In this document: piece by piece, positions 54,793 to 63,819 of the stretch
Numbering within the stretch: position 1 is the stretch's first letter
How the letters are laid out: each line of letters begins with the position of its first letter
Assembly: GCA_023398335.1 (NCBI GenBank)
Contig: JAEWSJ010000027.1
Coordinates: 12,635-76,634 of the forward strand
DNA from: Bacillota bacterium
GTDB taxonomy: Bacteria > Bacillota_I > Bacilli_A > RFN20 > CAG-288
Length of the DNA stretch: 64,000 bases
Direction of reading: 5' to 3'
Translations under genes and position numbers: made by a program
Notes under the pieces: generated by a model
What the model saw: only the letters and a program-made list of their open reading frames with translations
Database searches by the model: none
What the model was told of the DNA's origin: nothing

Positions 54793-56487
54793 ATGGCTAG
54801 AAAATTAAAAGATGCTGATTCACCATTTACTGGAACACTCAACATCAAACACTTCGATGAGGCTCTAGATCTCATCCAAGAAAACAGACAAATCTCTAAG
54901 GAAGAAGCAAGGGATATCGTAATCCAATCCATTGACAAAGCAGTTAGAGATACTCTCAATCCACGTAAGATTGAAGGAATGGAAGATTTACACACTGAAA
55001 CAGTAATAGACGATAAAAATGGTGAAATCGTTTGTTATACATGTAAAGATGTACTTAATGAAGATGATATTCAAGACGATTTAGTTCAAATTTCTGTCGA
55101 AGATGCCAAAGAAATTGATCCATCGATGGAAGTTGGCAGCGTCTTAAAAGAAAAAGTTGATTTAAGAGAAATCGACTATCAATTCTTTAGAAAAGCCATT
55201 CAAAACATTCAACAAAGATTATCCGAAGCTTCAAAATTAGCATTGTTAAATCAATACAAAGATAGAGTCGGACAAATCATTACTGGTGTTGTTGAAAAAG
55301 TCGATAGAGGATATACAAATCTTACTATTGGTAACGTTTCTGCTTCTCTTTCCCCACGTGATAGCATCCGTGGCGAAGTATTCTCCACTGGTGATACAGT
55401 TAAAGTCTATTTAGCTGGAGTCGGAGCTGGTGAAGGTAAAGACAAATCCACCCAACTTATGATTTCTAGATCAAGTGATAAATTTCTTGAAAAATTATTT
55501 GAAAATGAAATTCCAGATGTAGCAGATGGCACAGTAAAGATTAAAACCATCGCCCGTGAAGCTGGTTCAAGATCAAAAGTTGCGGTTTATTCCGATTCTG
55601 AAAACGTCGATCCAACTGGTGCTTGTATCGGTAATGATGGCAAACGTATTAAAGACATTTGTAATCAAATTCACAACGAAAAAATCGATGTTGTTAAATA
55701 TATTCCAAACATCTATTTATACATTGCTGAATCTTTAAAGCCAGCTACTGTTGTTGGCGTTGTCTTAAACGAAGAATTACTTAAAGCAGTCGCCGTTGTT
55801 AAAAATGGTGAATCAAAAGTTGCTATCGGTAAAGCCGGTGTTAATGTTAGATTAGCTTCACGTTTAGTTGGTTATTCAATTAACATCAAAGAACTTGATG
55901 ATGCTATGGGTGAACACATTTCCTATCTTAATATCGATGATATTAAGCGTAAAGAAGCTCTTTCACTTCTTGATGCAGCTGAAGAAAACTACGTCGATGA
56001 CACTGATGAAGACGAAGAGATTTCTCCAATCGTTGAAGACTCCGTAACTGAAGAAGTTGAGGAAGTAAATAAACCAGTAGAAGAAGTTGTTGTTCCACAA
56101 GAAGAAGTCAAAGAAGAAGTCAAAGAAGAAGCAAAAGTTGAAGAAGTCAAGGTTGAAGAACCTAAATCTATCAACGAAGTTGAACACGTTGAAATTAAAT
56201 CAAAGGCTAAAGTATCTTTAGCAGATCTTGAAAAACAAATTGAAGAAGAAAAGAAGAGACAAAATAGTCAACCATCTTTCCCTTCCTATAAAAAGAAGTT
56301 CAACAAAGACGAAAAGACCGAAAAAGACGATAAGAAGAAAGAAAAGAAAGTTGTCCAAAATCCAAACGCTATGCCAATCTACACTCAAGAAGAACTCGCA
56401 GAAATTGAAGCAGAAGAAAACAATGATAATGTTTCTACCGAAGATTACGAAGATTACGATAGCGACGACTACTACGAAGATAAATAA
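54793..56487 (+). CDS. nusA: Transcription elongation factor NusA
   Basis: 564 aa. N-terminal RNAP-binding domain, S1 domain (GQIITGVVEKVDRGYTNLTI), KH1 and KH2 (DPTGACIGNDGKRIK and SKVAIGKAGVNVRLA). From about residue 400 a long low-complexity tail alternates acidic (EEVEEVNKPVEEV) and Lys-rich stretches, ending with acidic and Tyr-rich residues; it is not found in short Bacillus NusA. It controls pausing and termination. SD GGAGGAA. No ylxR follows; the next gene is ylxQ. Confidence 0.95.
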   Translation: MARKLKDADSPFTGTLNIKHFDEALDLIQENRQISKEEARDIVIQSIDKAVRDTLNPRKIEGMEDLHTETVIDDKNGEIVCYTCKDVLNEDDIQDDLVQISVEDAKEIDPSMEVGSVLKEKVDLREIDYQFFRKAIQNIQQRLSEASKLALLNQYKDRVGQIITGVVEKVDRGYTNLTIGNVSASLSPRDSIRGEVFSTGDTVKVYLAGVGAGEGKDKSTQLMISRSSDKFLEKLFENEIPDVADGTVKIKTIAREAGSRSKVAVYSDSENVDPTGACIGNDGKRIKDICNQIHNEKIDVVKYIPNIYLYIAESLKPATVVGVVLNEELLKAVAVVKNGESKVAIGKAGVNVRLASRLVGYSINIKELDDAMGEHISYLNIDDIKRKEALSLLDAAEENYVDDTDEDEEISPIVEDSVTEEVEEVNKPVEEVVVPQEEVKEEVKEEAKVEEVKVEEPKSINEVEHVEIKSKAKVSLADLEKQIEEEKKRQNSQPSFPSYKKKFNKDEKTEKDDKKKEKKVVQNPNAMPIYTQEELAEIEAEENNDNVSTEDYEDYDSDDYYEDK

Positions 56488-56516
56488 ATATTTTAGAAGA
56501 AAGGAGGAAGATTCTT

Positions 56517-56846
56517 ATGGCATCAGTTAAAGATATGCTCAATTTAGCTAAAAGAGGTCGTTTTCTCTCTTTTGGTGATGATCTTTTATTTGATATACGT
56601 AAAAAAAGAATTTCCCTTGTTCTTCTTGCAAGTGATGGCAATGATAAAACAAAAGCCATACTAAAAATGATGTGTGATGAGTTTCAAATCAGTATTATTA
56701 CTTGTTACACAAAAGCCGAATTAGGAGAGATGGTAAACATGTTTCCACTAAATGCTATTGGTATTAAAAACTCTGGCATTAGTAAAAAAATAAGACTGAT
56801 AAGAAAGGAGATAGAAACTAATGGGCAAACCAAACAAGAACAATAA
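56517..56846 (+). CDS. YlxQ-like L7Ae-family RNA-binding protein
   Basis: 109 aa between nusA and infB, the normal place of ylxQ. The L7Ae fold is seen in VKDMLNLAKRGRFLSFGDDL, ISLVLLASDGNDKT and the later ITCYTKAELGEMV (kink-turn recognition segment). Its 3' end overlaps the infB start by 26 bases, so they are coupled. Related proteins bind kink-turn or ribosomal RNA. Confidence 0.8.
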   Translation: MASVKDMLNLAKRGRFLSFGDDLLFDIRKKRISLVLLASDGNDKTKAILKMMCDEFQISIITCYTKAELGEMVNMFPLNAIGIKNSGISKKIRLIRKEIETNGQTKQEQ

Positions 56847-58662
56847 AAAGAAAACCTTTATAGGTAAATCTAACAATTCACTTAATAAAGATAATAAAAA
56901 CTCTAAATCTAGAGTTGAAGGAGGCGTCTATGTTTATCGTGGAAGTCTTACTATTGAAAAGCTTGCAGAAGATTTAGGTCTTCGTTCATCAGATATTTTG
57001 AAGGATTTATTTCTTCAAGGAAAGATATTCAATATCAATTCAACTATCGATGATGAATTAATTGCCGAAATATGTATTAATCATGGTTTTGATTTCAAAA
57101 AAGAAGAGATTGTATCTCCAGAAGACTTTGAAAAACACATTGTTGAAGATGATCCTTCATCTTTAACTGAAAGAGCTCCAGTTGTTACCATCATGGGTCA
57201 CGTTGACCATGGTAAAACTACTCTTATTGATACTATTAGAGATTCGCACGTTGCTGATAAAGAAGCTGGTCTTATTACTCAGGAAATCGGTGCTTATCAA
57301 AAAGTTGTTAAAGGTCATAAAATAACCTTCCTCGACACTCCAGGACACGAAGCTTTCTCAGCTATGCGTCATAGAGGAGCCTCAATTACAGATATTGTTG
57401 TCTTAGTAGTTGCCGCTGATGATGGAGTTATGCCACAAACAAAAGAAGCAATCGATCACGCTCGTGCTGCTAATGTTCCAATTATTGTTGCAGTTAACAA
57501 AATTGATAAACCAAGTGCTAACGCTGAAAAAGTTATGAACGAGCTTTCTTCCTATGGGCTAGTTCCAGAAGAATGGGGTGGTGACACCATCATGAAACCA
57601 ATATCTGCTAAAAAGAAAATTGGTATTGATGAATTATTAGAAAATATTCTTTTAGTTGCTGAATTAAAGGAATTAAAAGCTAATCCTTCACGTTTAGCCT
57701 TAGGTACCGTTATTGAAGCAACAATGGACAAAAAAGAAGGTGCAAAAGCTACTCTTTTAGTCCAAAACGGAACACTTCACGTTGGAGATTACTTAGTTGT
57801 TGGTAATTGTTATTGTAAAGTAAGAAGAATGACAAATGAATTTAAGAAAACAGTAAATGCTGCTGTTCCTTCAACTCCAATTGTTATTACTGGTTTACAA
57901 GAAGTACCAGAAGCTGGCGATCCATTCCAAGCTTTCTCTTCTGAAAAAGAAGCAAAGATGATTGCTGAAAAGCGTCAAATGAATAGTGCAAATCAAAAAG
58001 AACCTAACAAAGGTTTATCTATCGATAACATCTACGATCAAATTCAAGAAGGTGACTTACAAGTCATTAACTTAATAGTTAAAGCTGATACTGAAGGTAC
58101 AGTCCAAGCTATTGCTGAATCATTATCAAAGATTGAAGTCGATGGGGTTTCAACCAAGATTATCCATGGAGCTTCTGGTGATATTACCGAAGGTGATGTT
58201 ATCTTAGCTTCCGCTTCGAACGCTCTAATATTAGCCTTTAACGTTAAATCTTCCGCACTTGTTGTAGACAAAGCGAAGGAATTAGGCATTAGTATTAGAA
58301 ACTACACCATCATCTACAAGTTACTTGAAGAAATGGAACAAGCTATGCTTGGTAAACTAAAGCCAGTTTACGTTGAAGTAATCTACGGTCATGCTGAAGT
58401 TGTCGCAACATTTAAAGCATCTAAAATTGGTATAATTGCTGGTTCAATGGTTACTGATGGTAAAGTTATTCGTGGTAGTAAGATTCGTATTAAACGTAAG
58501 AACGAATTGATTTTCGAAGGTACTTTAACCTCGCTCAAACGTGAAAAAGATGATGTTAAAGAAATGGCGTCTGGATTTGAATGTGGTATTGTTATTTCAG
58601 GTTATAAGGATGTTCAAATCGGAGACGTAATTGAATCTTATGGCATGGAGGAAAAGAAATAA
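56821..58662 (+). CDS. infB: Translation initiation factor IF-2
   Basis: 613 aa, short because the N-terminal extension is minimal. IF2_N-like domain about 40-95, then G1 GHVDHGKTTL, G2/G3 DTPGHEAF, G4 NKID, domain III, and the C-terminal fMet-tRNA binding part. Places initiator tRNA on the 30S subunit. The SD lies inside the preceding gene (AAAGGAG near 56805). Confidence 0.97.
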   Translation: MGKPNKNNKKKTFIGKSNNSLNKDNKNSKSRVEGGVYVYRGSLTIEKLAEDLGLRSSDILKDLFLQGKIFNINSTIDDELIAEICINHGFDFKKEEIVSPEDFEKHIVEDDPSSLTERAPVVTIMGHVDHGKTTLIDTIRDSHVADKEAGLITQEIGAYQKVVKGHKITFLDTPGHEAFSAMRHRGASITDIVVLVVAADDGVMPQTKEAIDHARAANVPIIVAVNKIDKPSANAEKVMNELSSYGLVPEEWGGDTIMKPISAKKKIGIDELLENILLVAELKELKANPSRLALGTVIEATMDKKEGAKATLLVQNGTLHVGDYLVVGNCYCKVRRMTNEFKKTVNAAVPSTPIVITGLQEVPEAGDPFQAFSSEKEAKMIAEKRQMNSANQKEPNKGLSIDNIYDQIQEGDLQVINLIVKADTEGTVQAIAESLSKIEVDGVSTKIIHGASGDITEGDVILASASNALILAFNVKSSALVVDKAKELGISIRNYTIIYKLLEEMEQAMLGKLKPVYVEVIYGHAEVVATFKASKIGIIAGSMVTDGKVIRGSKIRIKRKNELIFEGTLTSLKREKDDVKEMASGFECGIVISGYKDVQIGDVIESYGMEEKK

Positions 58663-58663
58663 A

Positions 58664-58999
58664 ATGGCTAATAAAAAAGAACGAGTCCAAACCGTAATTG
58701 GTAAGAACTTATCCGATATTATTATCTATAAAATGAAGAATGATTTAACTTCTCTTGCTTCAATCAATGAAGTAGATGTAAATGAAGATTATTCAATCGC
58801 TAAAGTTTATGTCACTCATTTACAACAAGATAAAACAGATGATTTAATCAACTACCTTAATATTCATAAAGGTCAAATTAGAACTATGTTAGCTAAATCT
58901 ATCGATATCTGGAAATGTCCAGAACTTGTCTTTATCAAAGATGACCTCTTCGATAAAGGTCAAAAGATTGATAATATTATTAACTCATGGAAGAAATAG
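58664..58999 (+). CDS. rbfA: Ribosome-binding factor A
   Basis: 111 aa from ATG 58664, just after the infB stop; the GGAGG that serves it lies within the infB end. KH-like fold: RVQTVIGKNLSDIIIYKM, SIAKVYVTHL, PELVFIKDDLFDKGQKI. Cold-shock and 16S maturation factor. Last gene of the operon, followed by a terminator. Confidence 0.92.
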   Translation: MANKKERVQTVIGKNLSDIIIYKMKNDLTSLASINEVDVNEDYSIAKVYVTHLQQDKTDDLINYLNIHKGQIRTMLAKSIDIWKCPELVFIKDDLFDKGQKIDNIINSWKK

Positions 59000-59022
59000 G
59001 AGCTTTTGCTCCTTTTCTTTTT
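58998..59022 (+). terminator. Terminator of the rimP-rbfA operon
   Basis: GGAGC-TTTT-GCTCC followed by TTTTCTTTTT, directly at the rbfA stop codon. Confidence 0.75.
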
Positions 59023-59062
59023 CCTAAATATGACTTATCATTTACCTAAAGAAGGAAAATAT

Positions 59063-59791
59063 ATGAATAAACAAGAAAAAAAGCAAAATCGTTTAGATAA
59101 AAGACAATCAAACGAATTAAAGTACAAGGATAAATTTCCATCTTACACACGTGGAGAAGAAATTTTTAACGCCGTTACACATATCGTTGGTGGCGCTTTT
59201 GGCATTATCGCCTTAATAGTAGGCATCATCTACAGCGTCCTATTTAAACCAGGAGATACCACTCTTCTAGTCTCGATGATTTTATTCGGCTTATCGATTA
59301 TAGTTTTGTATACTATGTCCGCTATCTACCACTTCCTATTTATCAACAAAGGAAAAGTAGTATTTAGAATATTCGATCACTGCACTATCTATATTCTTAT
59401 CTCTGGAACCTATCTTCCTTTATGTCTATCAGTCTATTCAAAATACGCACCATATAATTACATTCTTTTAGGAATTGTGTTAGGTGGTTGTTTAATCGGA
59501 TTGATATTCAACGCCATTATGATGGAAAAGTTACCAGTAAAAATTATCTCTTATACTCTCTATATTTGCTGTGGTTGGGCAGTAATATTCACTTACTCCT
59601 GGATGATAGAAACATTAACAACCAGTGGTATGTTATTAATTCTCTTCGGTGGTATTTCTTATACAATCGGAGTAATATTCTACGCCTTAGGCAAAAAGAT
59701 CAAGTATTTTCATTCGATCTGGCACTTGTTTGATTTGTTAGGAACTATGTTACAGTTCTTAGGAATTTTATTATATTGGATTATTTTTTAA
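59063..59791 (+). CDS. Hemolysin III / PAQR family membrane protein
   Basis: 242 aa from ATG 59063 (GAAGGA upstream; the open frame begins 19 codons earlier without an SD). Seven membrane helices with the family motifs GEEIFNAVTHIVGGAFGIIAL, SAIYHFL, FDHCTIYILISGTYLPL and HSIWHLFDLLGT; the conserved Ser/His/Asp set binds zinc in PAQR proteins. The physiological role in bacteria is unclear despite the name. Confidence 0.9.
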   Translation: MNKQEKKQNRLDKRQSNELKYKDKFPSYTRGEEIFNAVTHIVGGAFGIIALIVGIIYSVLFKPGDTTLLVSMILFGLSIIVLYTMSAIYHFLFINKGKVVFRIFDHCTIYILISGTYLPLCLSVYSKYAPYNYILLGIVLGGCLIGLIFNAIMMEKLPVKIISYTLYICCGWAVIFTYSWMIETLTTSGMLLILFGGISYTIGVIFYALGKKIKYFHSIWHLFDLLGTMLQFLGILLYWIIF

Positions 59792-59964
59792 ATTATATTT
59801 ATAAAAGTTTACGATAGAATTAATAAAACGCACCGATCAAAAAAGCCAAAAACAGCGTGAAAAATAACTAACATTAGTAAAAAAAGGTGGTTATCGACAC
59901 TGTAAAAGTGTTAAAATATTTAAGTATAGGTTTTTTACTTATTTTTTATGGAGGAAAATTTAAT

Positions 59965-60681
59965 ATGGGTAGAGCTCATGAAGTAAGAGCAGCGTCAATG
60001 GCTGCCACAGCTGCAAAAAGAAGTGCACTTTATATGCGTGCATCAAAAGAAATTTATATGGCAGCAAAGTCAGGAGAACCTGATCCAAGTTCAAATTTAG
60101 CCTTAAGAGCAGTTTTAGAAAAATACAAAGGTCAAGGTATTACTAAAGATGTTATTGAAAGAGCTATTTCGAGAGCCAAAGGCAAAGATTCTGCTAGCTA
60201 CACACCAGGAAGATACGAAGGTTTCGGACCTGGTAACGCAATGGTAATCGTCGATACATTATCGGATAATACCAATCGTGCTTTCTCCGAAGTTAGAGCT
60301 GTTTTTAACCACAAAGGTGGTAAAATTGGTAATTCCGGATCAGTATCATTTGCATTTGATAAATACGGCGTCCTTGATTTCAAGGGTGCAGATAAAGATG
60401 CAGTTACAGAAGCCTTAATAATGGCTGATGTCGATGTTAAGGAAGTTACAATCGAAGATGGTGAAATTGAAGTCTTAGTTGCACCAAAAGATTTACAAGC
60501 TGCTGTCGATGCATTAAAAGAACTTGAGATTACTGAGTTTGATACCAATGAAGTTACTTTAGTACCAAATCAATATGTTCAACTTGAAGGCGAAGAAGCT
60601 CAAAAGTTAAAGAATTTCGTTGATGCTCTTGACGAACTCGAAGATGTTCAAACAGTTTATCATAACGGCAAATTCAACTAA
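59965..60681 (+). CDS. YebC/PmpR family protein
   Basis: 238 aa from ATG 59965 (GGAGG upstream). Standard for the family are the MGRAHEVRAASMAATAAKRS start, KGQGITKDVIERAI, YEGFGPGNAMVIVDTLSDN and NHKGGKIGNSGSV. YebC-type proteins have been called transcription regulators and, more recently, translation factors that ease ribosome stalling on proline-rich stretches. Monocistronic, own terminator. Confidence 0.92.
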   Translation: MGRAHEVRAASMAATAAKRSALYMRASKEIYMAAKSGEPDPSSNLALRAVLEKYKGQGITKDVIERAISRAKGKDSASYTPGRYEGFGPGNAMVIVDTLSDNTNRAFSEVRAVFNHKGGKIGNSGSVSFAFDKYGVLDFKGADKDAVTEALIMADVDVKEVTIEDGEIEVLVAPKDLQAAVDALKELEITEFDTNEVTLVPNQYVQLEGEEAQKLKNFVDALDELEDVQTVYHNGKFN

Positions 60682-60692
60682 ATCAAACTAGT

Positions 60693-60717
60693 TAAAAAGG
60701 ACCATTCGGTCCTTTTT
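60693..60717. terminator. Bidirectional terminator between the yebC-like gene and the ECF gene
   Basis: AAAAAGGACC-ATTC-GGTCCTTTTT: perfect 10-bp arms with T-runs both ways, between convergent genes. Confidence 0.85.
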
Positions 60718-60731
60718 CCGTGTCTGATTAT

Positions 60732-61388
60732 TTATTCTTTTGTTTCAACTTTTGTTTTATCTTTTGTAAATATAGATTTCACTCCTAAGTAAGAAGCAAT
60801 CTTATTTAAGGAAAACACACACGCAGCGCCTACGCCAAGATTAAACCCAATCTCTAATAAAGCATTCCATGAAGCAACTAACGCCATGAAGATAATTACA
60901 TTATCTGTTCCGTAATATTCTCTGAAGCTAATAATATAATCTGTATTCCAGAAGAATAACTCTAAACTACTTAAGAATAGAATTGTATTCATTACTGCTA
61001 CCGAAGCACAGGTAACACAGGCATTAACGTAACCTTTTTTATCAACCTTACTTATTAATCTATATAAGTAACCAGCTAATAAGCCGTCAATCATACGTGG
61101 AACAAAGCAAGTAAAGATTGTGCCAAAAACATTAATTGACATTAATTGAACGCCCATCGCATCAATTCCAGTTACAGCTTTTATTATTGAAGTTACACCC
61201 CAGAAAAAGCCCATCAAACATCCGACATATGGTCCAAATATACATGCTGCAATAGCAACAGGAATACCAACCAAAGTAATAGTAAAGCCACCAAAACTTA
61301 CAGCACCTACAGTTAAGTCCAACACAAAAACTATAGCAATTAGCAAGGCTAATAAAGTCATCGAATATATAGTATTATTTCTTTTCAT
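60732..61388 (-). CDS. ECF transporter S component, probably for pantothenate
   Basis: 218 aa, six membrane helices, with the ECF S-component pattern: GGFTITLVGIPVAIAACIFGPYVGCLMGF (short Ala/Gly-rich helices contacting the T subunit). It lies 14 bases downstream of coaX in one operon, which suggests pantothenate (PanT-like) as the vitamin. Energy-coupling EcfA/A'/T genes are not in the window and would be shared. Confidence 0.75.
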   Translation of the reverse strand: MKRNNTIYSMTLLALLIAIVFVLDLTVGAVSFGGFTITLVGIPVAIAACIFGPYVGCLMGFFWGVTSIIKAVTGIDAMGVQLMSINVFGTIFTCFVPRMIDGLLAGYLYRLISKVDKKGYVNACVTCASVAVMNTILFLSSLELFFWNTDYIISFREYYGTDNVIIFMALVASWNALLEIGFNLGVGAACVFSLNKIASYLGVKSIFTKDKTKVETKE

Positions 61389-61402
61389 TTTTTATCTATT
61401 TC

Positions 61403-62167
61403 CTAATTGTTTTTCATAAAAATGTCATATAATCCATCAAAAATCAATTTATCATTATAGATAAATTCATCATTTAACAAACCTTTAACATAAATTGAAT
61501 TTCCACCAGTTAAAATCTTTTTAAGTGGTTTACCAGCCTCTTTTGCAATTCTCTTACATAATCCATTAATCATCTCAACATGACCAAAAACAACACCTGA
61601 ATTCATTGAATCAGATGTATTTTTACCTATAACATGGTCCGGAGCTTTAATTTGAATATCAACCAATTGAGCTGAGGAAGAAAGCATAGACTCAAAACTT
61701 ATTTTTATTCCAGGCGCAATTACACAGCCATGGAAAACTTTTTCCTTTGTAACATACATTAATTTAGTTGCAGTTCCTAGATCGACAATTAAACAATCTT
61801 CATTGTAATCATTTATCGCACCTATTGAATCACAAACTAAATCAGAACCTAATTCTGCTGGATTATCAATTCTAATTGCTAATCCTGACTTTAATGAACT
61901 GGAAACAAGTTTACATTGTTTTCCAATCAATAATTCTACCGCTTCTAGAATACTATTGTTCATTGAAGGAACAACACTTGATAGGATTGCCCCATCAATT
62001 AAAGACACGTCAATCTTGTTAATTATTAGGAACTGCGATAGAGATTCCTTAAACTCAAAACTTGACCTTGTTCGTTCTGCGTAAGTTCGATATGAACATA
62101 CGAGTTTACGTTCACGGTACACCCCAACATAAAGATTGGTGTTACCTAAATCTAATAAAAGTATCAT
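61403..62167 (-). CDS. coaX: Type III pantothenate kinase
   Basis: 254 aa, ASKHA fold. Motifs: LLDLGNTNLYVGVY (phosphate 1), the strand SLIDGAILSSVVPS, SDLVCDSIGAIN (catalytic Asp), IVDLGTATKLMYV (phosphate 2), and GCVIAPGIKISFESM. First step of CoA synthesis from pantothenate; does not need the PanK-II/I feedback system. The last step enzyme CoaE is fused to MutM elsewhere in this window. Confidence 0.93.
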   Translation of the reverse strand: MILLLDLGNTNLYVGVYRERKLVCSYRTYAERTRSSFEFKESLSQFLIINKIDVSLIDGAILSSVVPSMNNSILEAVELLIGKQCKLVSSSLKSGLAIRIDNPAELGSDLVCDSIGAINDYNEDCLIVDLGTATKLMYVTKEKVFHGCVIAPGIKISFESMLSSSAQLVDIQIKAPDHVIGKNTSDSMNSGVVFGHVEMINGLCKRIAKEAGKPLKKILTGGNSIYVKGLLNDEFIYNDKLIFDGLYDIFMKNN

Positions 62168-62245
62168 TTTGTTCTCCTGCTACAATCTTCTTATAGAAGT
62201 ATCGTGCAACACAAGTTTATAATATGTACGCATAGTTGTCAAAAG

Positions 62246-62300
62246 AAACAAAAAACGATTGTTAAATATTATATATAAATAATAAAAAACAATCGTTTTA
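62246..62300 (-). terminator. Terminator of acpP
   Basis: Minus-strand AAAACGATTGTT ... AACAATCGTTTT followed by TT, with 12-bp arms and a loop of about 26 AT-rich bases. Confidence 0.55.
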
Positions 62301-62318
62301 TTTAATTAGCAGAATAAA

Positions 62319-62546
62319 TTAAGCAACTTTTTTAGAAATAATATCTAATAAATCTTGAACCGTTTTAACATCAAGCATTTCACTTTCATCAAATTCAATT
62401 CCAAATTCATCTTCAATATTAATCATAATTTCAGCTTTATCAAGACTATCTAAACCTAACTCAGTTAATGTAGATTCAAGTTTTACATCTTTACATTTAA
62501 TTTTCTTTTCAACAATTTTAGAAAGTCTTTCATAAGTATCATTCAT
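62319..62546 (-). CDS. acpP: Acyl carrier protein
   Basis: 75 aa, acidic four-helix protein. Phosphopantetheine attachment site Ser34 in LGLDSLDKAEIMINIED. Carries acyl chains for fatty acid/phospholipid synthesis. Monogenic, with its own terminator; no fab genes adjacent. Confidence 0.95.
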   Translation of the reverse strand: MNDTYERLSKIVEKKIKCKDVKLESTLTELGLDSLDKAEIMINIEDEFGIEFDESEMLDVKTVQDLLDIISKKVA

Positions 62547-62612
62547 AAATAACTCCTTTGTACATATAAGTAAATATTATCATATTAATCCAAATACTTC
62601 CATACCTTTATA

Positions 62613-62640
62613 TATAAAAAAGCGCTAATTATAGCGCTTA
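62613..62640 (-). terminator. Terminator of rpsU
   Basis: Minus-strand AAGCGCTA-TAAT-TAGCGCTT then TTTTATATA, 12 bases past the rpsU stop. Confidence 0.75.
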
Positions 62641-62651
62641 TGTTAATCGAA

Positions 62652-62834
62652 TTATCTAGCTTTACGTCTAGCTTGTTCTGATTTCATCTTACGTCTTAAA
62701 CTTTTTGGATAAAAAGCTTCATGCTTCTTAATATCAGCTAAAACGCCAGATCTATTAACGATTTTTTTGAAACGACGTGTTGCATCATCGATTCCTTCAC
62801 CCTCACGGACGATAATCTTTGGCAATTTACTCAC
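62652..62834 (-). CDS. rpsU: 30S ribosomal protein S21
   Basis: 60 aa, very basic. PKIIVREGEGIDDATRRFKK and the end KSLRRKMKSEQARRKAR are the standard S21 pattern. It sits alone, not next to yqeY as in Bacillus (yqeY is about 18 kb away here). Confidence 0.95.
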   Translation of the reverse strand: MSKLPKIIVREGEGIDDATRRFKKIVNRSGVLADIKKHEAFYPKSLRRKMKSEQARRKAR

Positions 62835-63040
62835 CTCTTTTTCTACCAGACATTACTGTCTTGCCAGAAGATATTATATGATAAATTTGTTATACACGCA
62901 AGAATTTTTAGCAATTTATTTAAAAATTGTTAATCTAAATTGATAAAGCAACATATGAGTAGCGAACGTATTGCAATATGAAACAATATTATATTTTTAT
63001 GGTGTGCATTTATTGAAATATACATGATGTCATTACCATA

Positions 63041-63762
63041 ACACATTTTACAGAATCTTCAAGGATTAAACTCGAACAATATTCAAACTTCAATTATTCA
63101 TTAAGAAAGATTGCAAAACTTCTTAATGTGCCTGTTTCTTCTATTTCAAGAGAAATATCTAGAAATTTTAAAGTGTTAAAAGTTAGAACTGGATTATACA
63201 GTTGCTTGCACTAAGCGTTCTAATTATCCTTTAAGACAAGGTCAATCTATCTCAATAATTTATGATAATCATAAAGCATGGATTCCAGTAAGTGAATATA
63301 CTGTAAGATCATATTTAAGAAGAGATTTATTAAACGCCAATCTACTTGATTCAATTAGAACTAGATTTAACGCTCTAAAATCTAATAAAAGAACTATAAT
63401 AATAATAGATATAGAACTTTTAAGCGGAAGAAGATATGAAGAATATATTAAATATTCTTCGGAGAATGATTGCCTAGTTGCTCAAGTTGATACTGTTTTT
63501 GGTAAACTTGTTAATAAAAAGAAAATCTTAAAACTCATTGACCTTCATTACATTTCAAAATAGGAATACTACTGAAATCCATGATTTCTAATTTAGTAGT
63601 GAAAAGATTAAAGAATCAAAAAACATATCGGCTTAGAAATGTATTCAAGACTATTTGGAATTTTATTAAATGATAACGGTATTGAATTCTCAACACTATA
63701 TGAAAATGAGGTAAATGAAAAGGAAGGGTACCTAACTAAATCAGATGTCCTTCCTTCATAAA
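63041..63762 (+). pseudogene. IS30-family transposase remnant
   Basis: Fragments in different plus-strand frames, in the right order for an IS30 transposase. First comes the HTH start ESSRIKLEQYSNFNYSLRKI ... VPVSSISREISRN. A shifted frame then gives LSGRRYEEYIKYSSENDCLV and AQVDTVFGKLVNKKKIL (first catalytic Asp of the E/VDTV.G motif). A third frame gives LFGILLNDNGIEFS (second Asp, DNG.EFS). At least two frameshifts and internal stops; inverted repeats were not found by eye. It fills an otherwise empty kilobase. Confidence 0.8.
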
Positions 63763-63819
63763 TAATTTTTTATTATTAAATTACTTATTAATAAATAACA
63801 ATTCCGTTTGTTTATACTT

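Noticed and set aside
55963..56187. Phe- and Ser-rich minus-strand frames inside nusA
   Set aside because: They are complements of the GAA-rich acidic tail of NusA.
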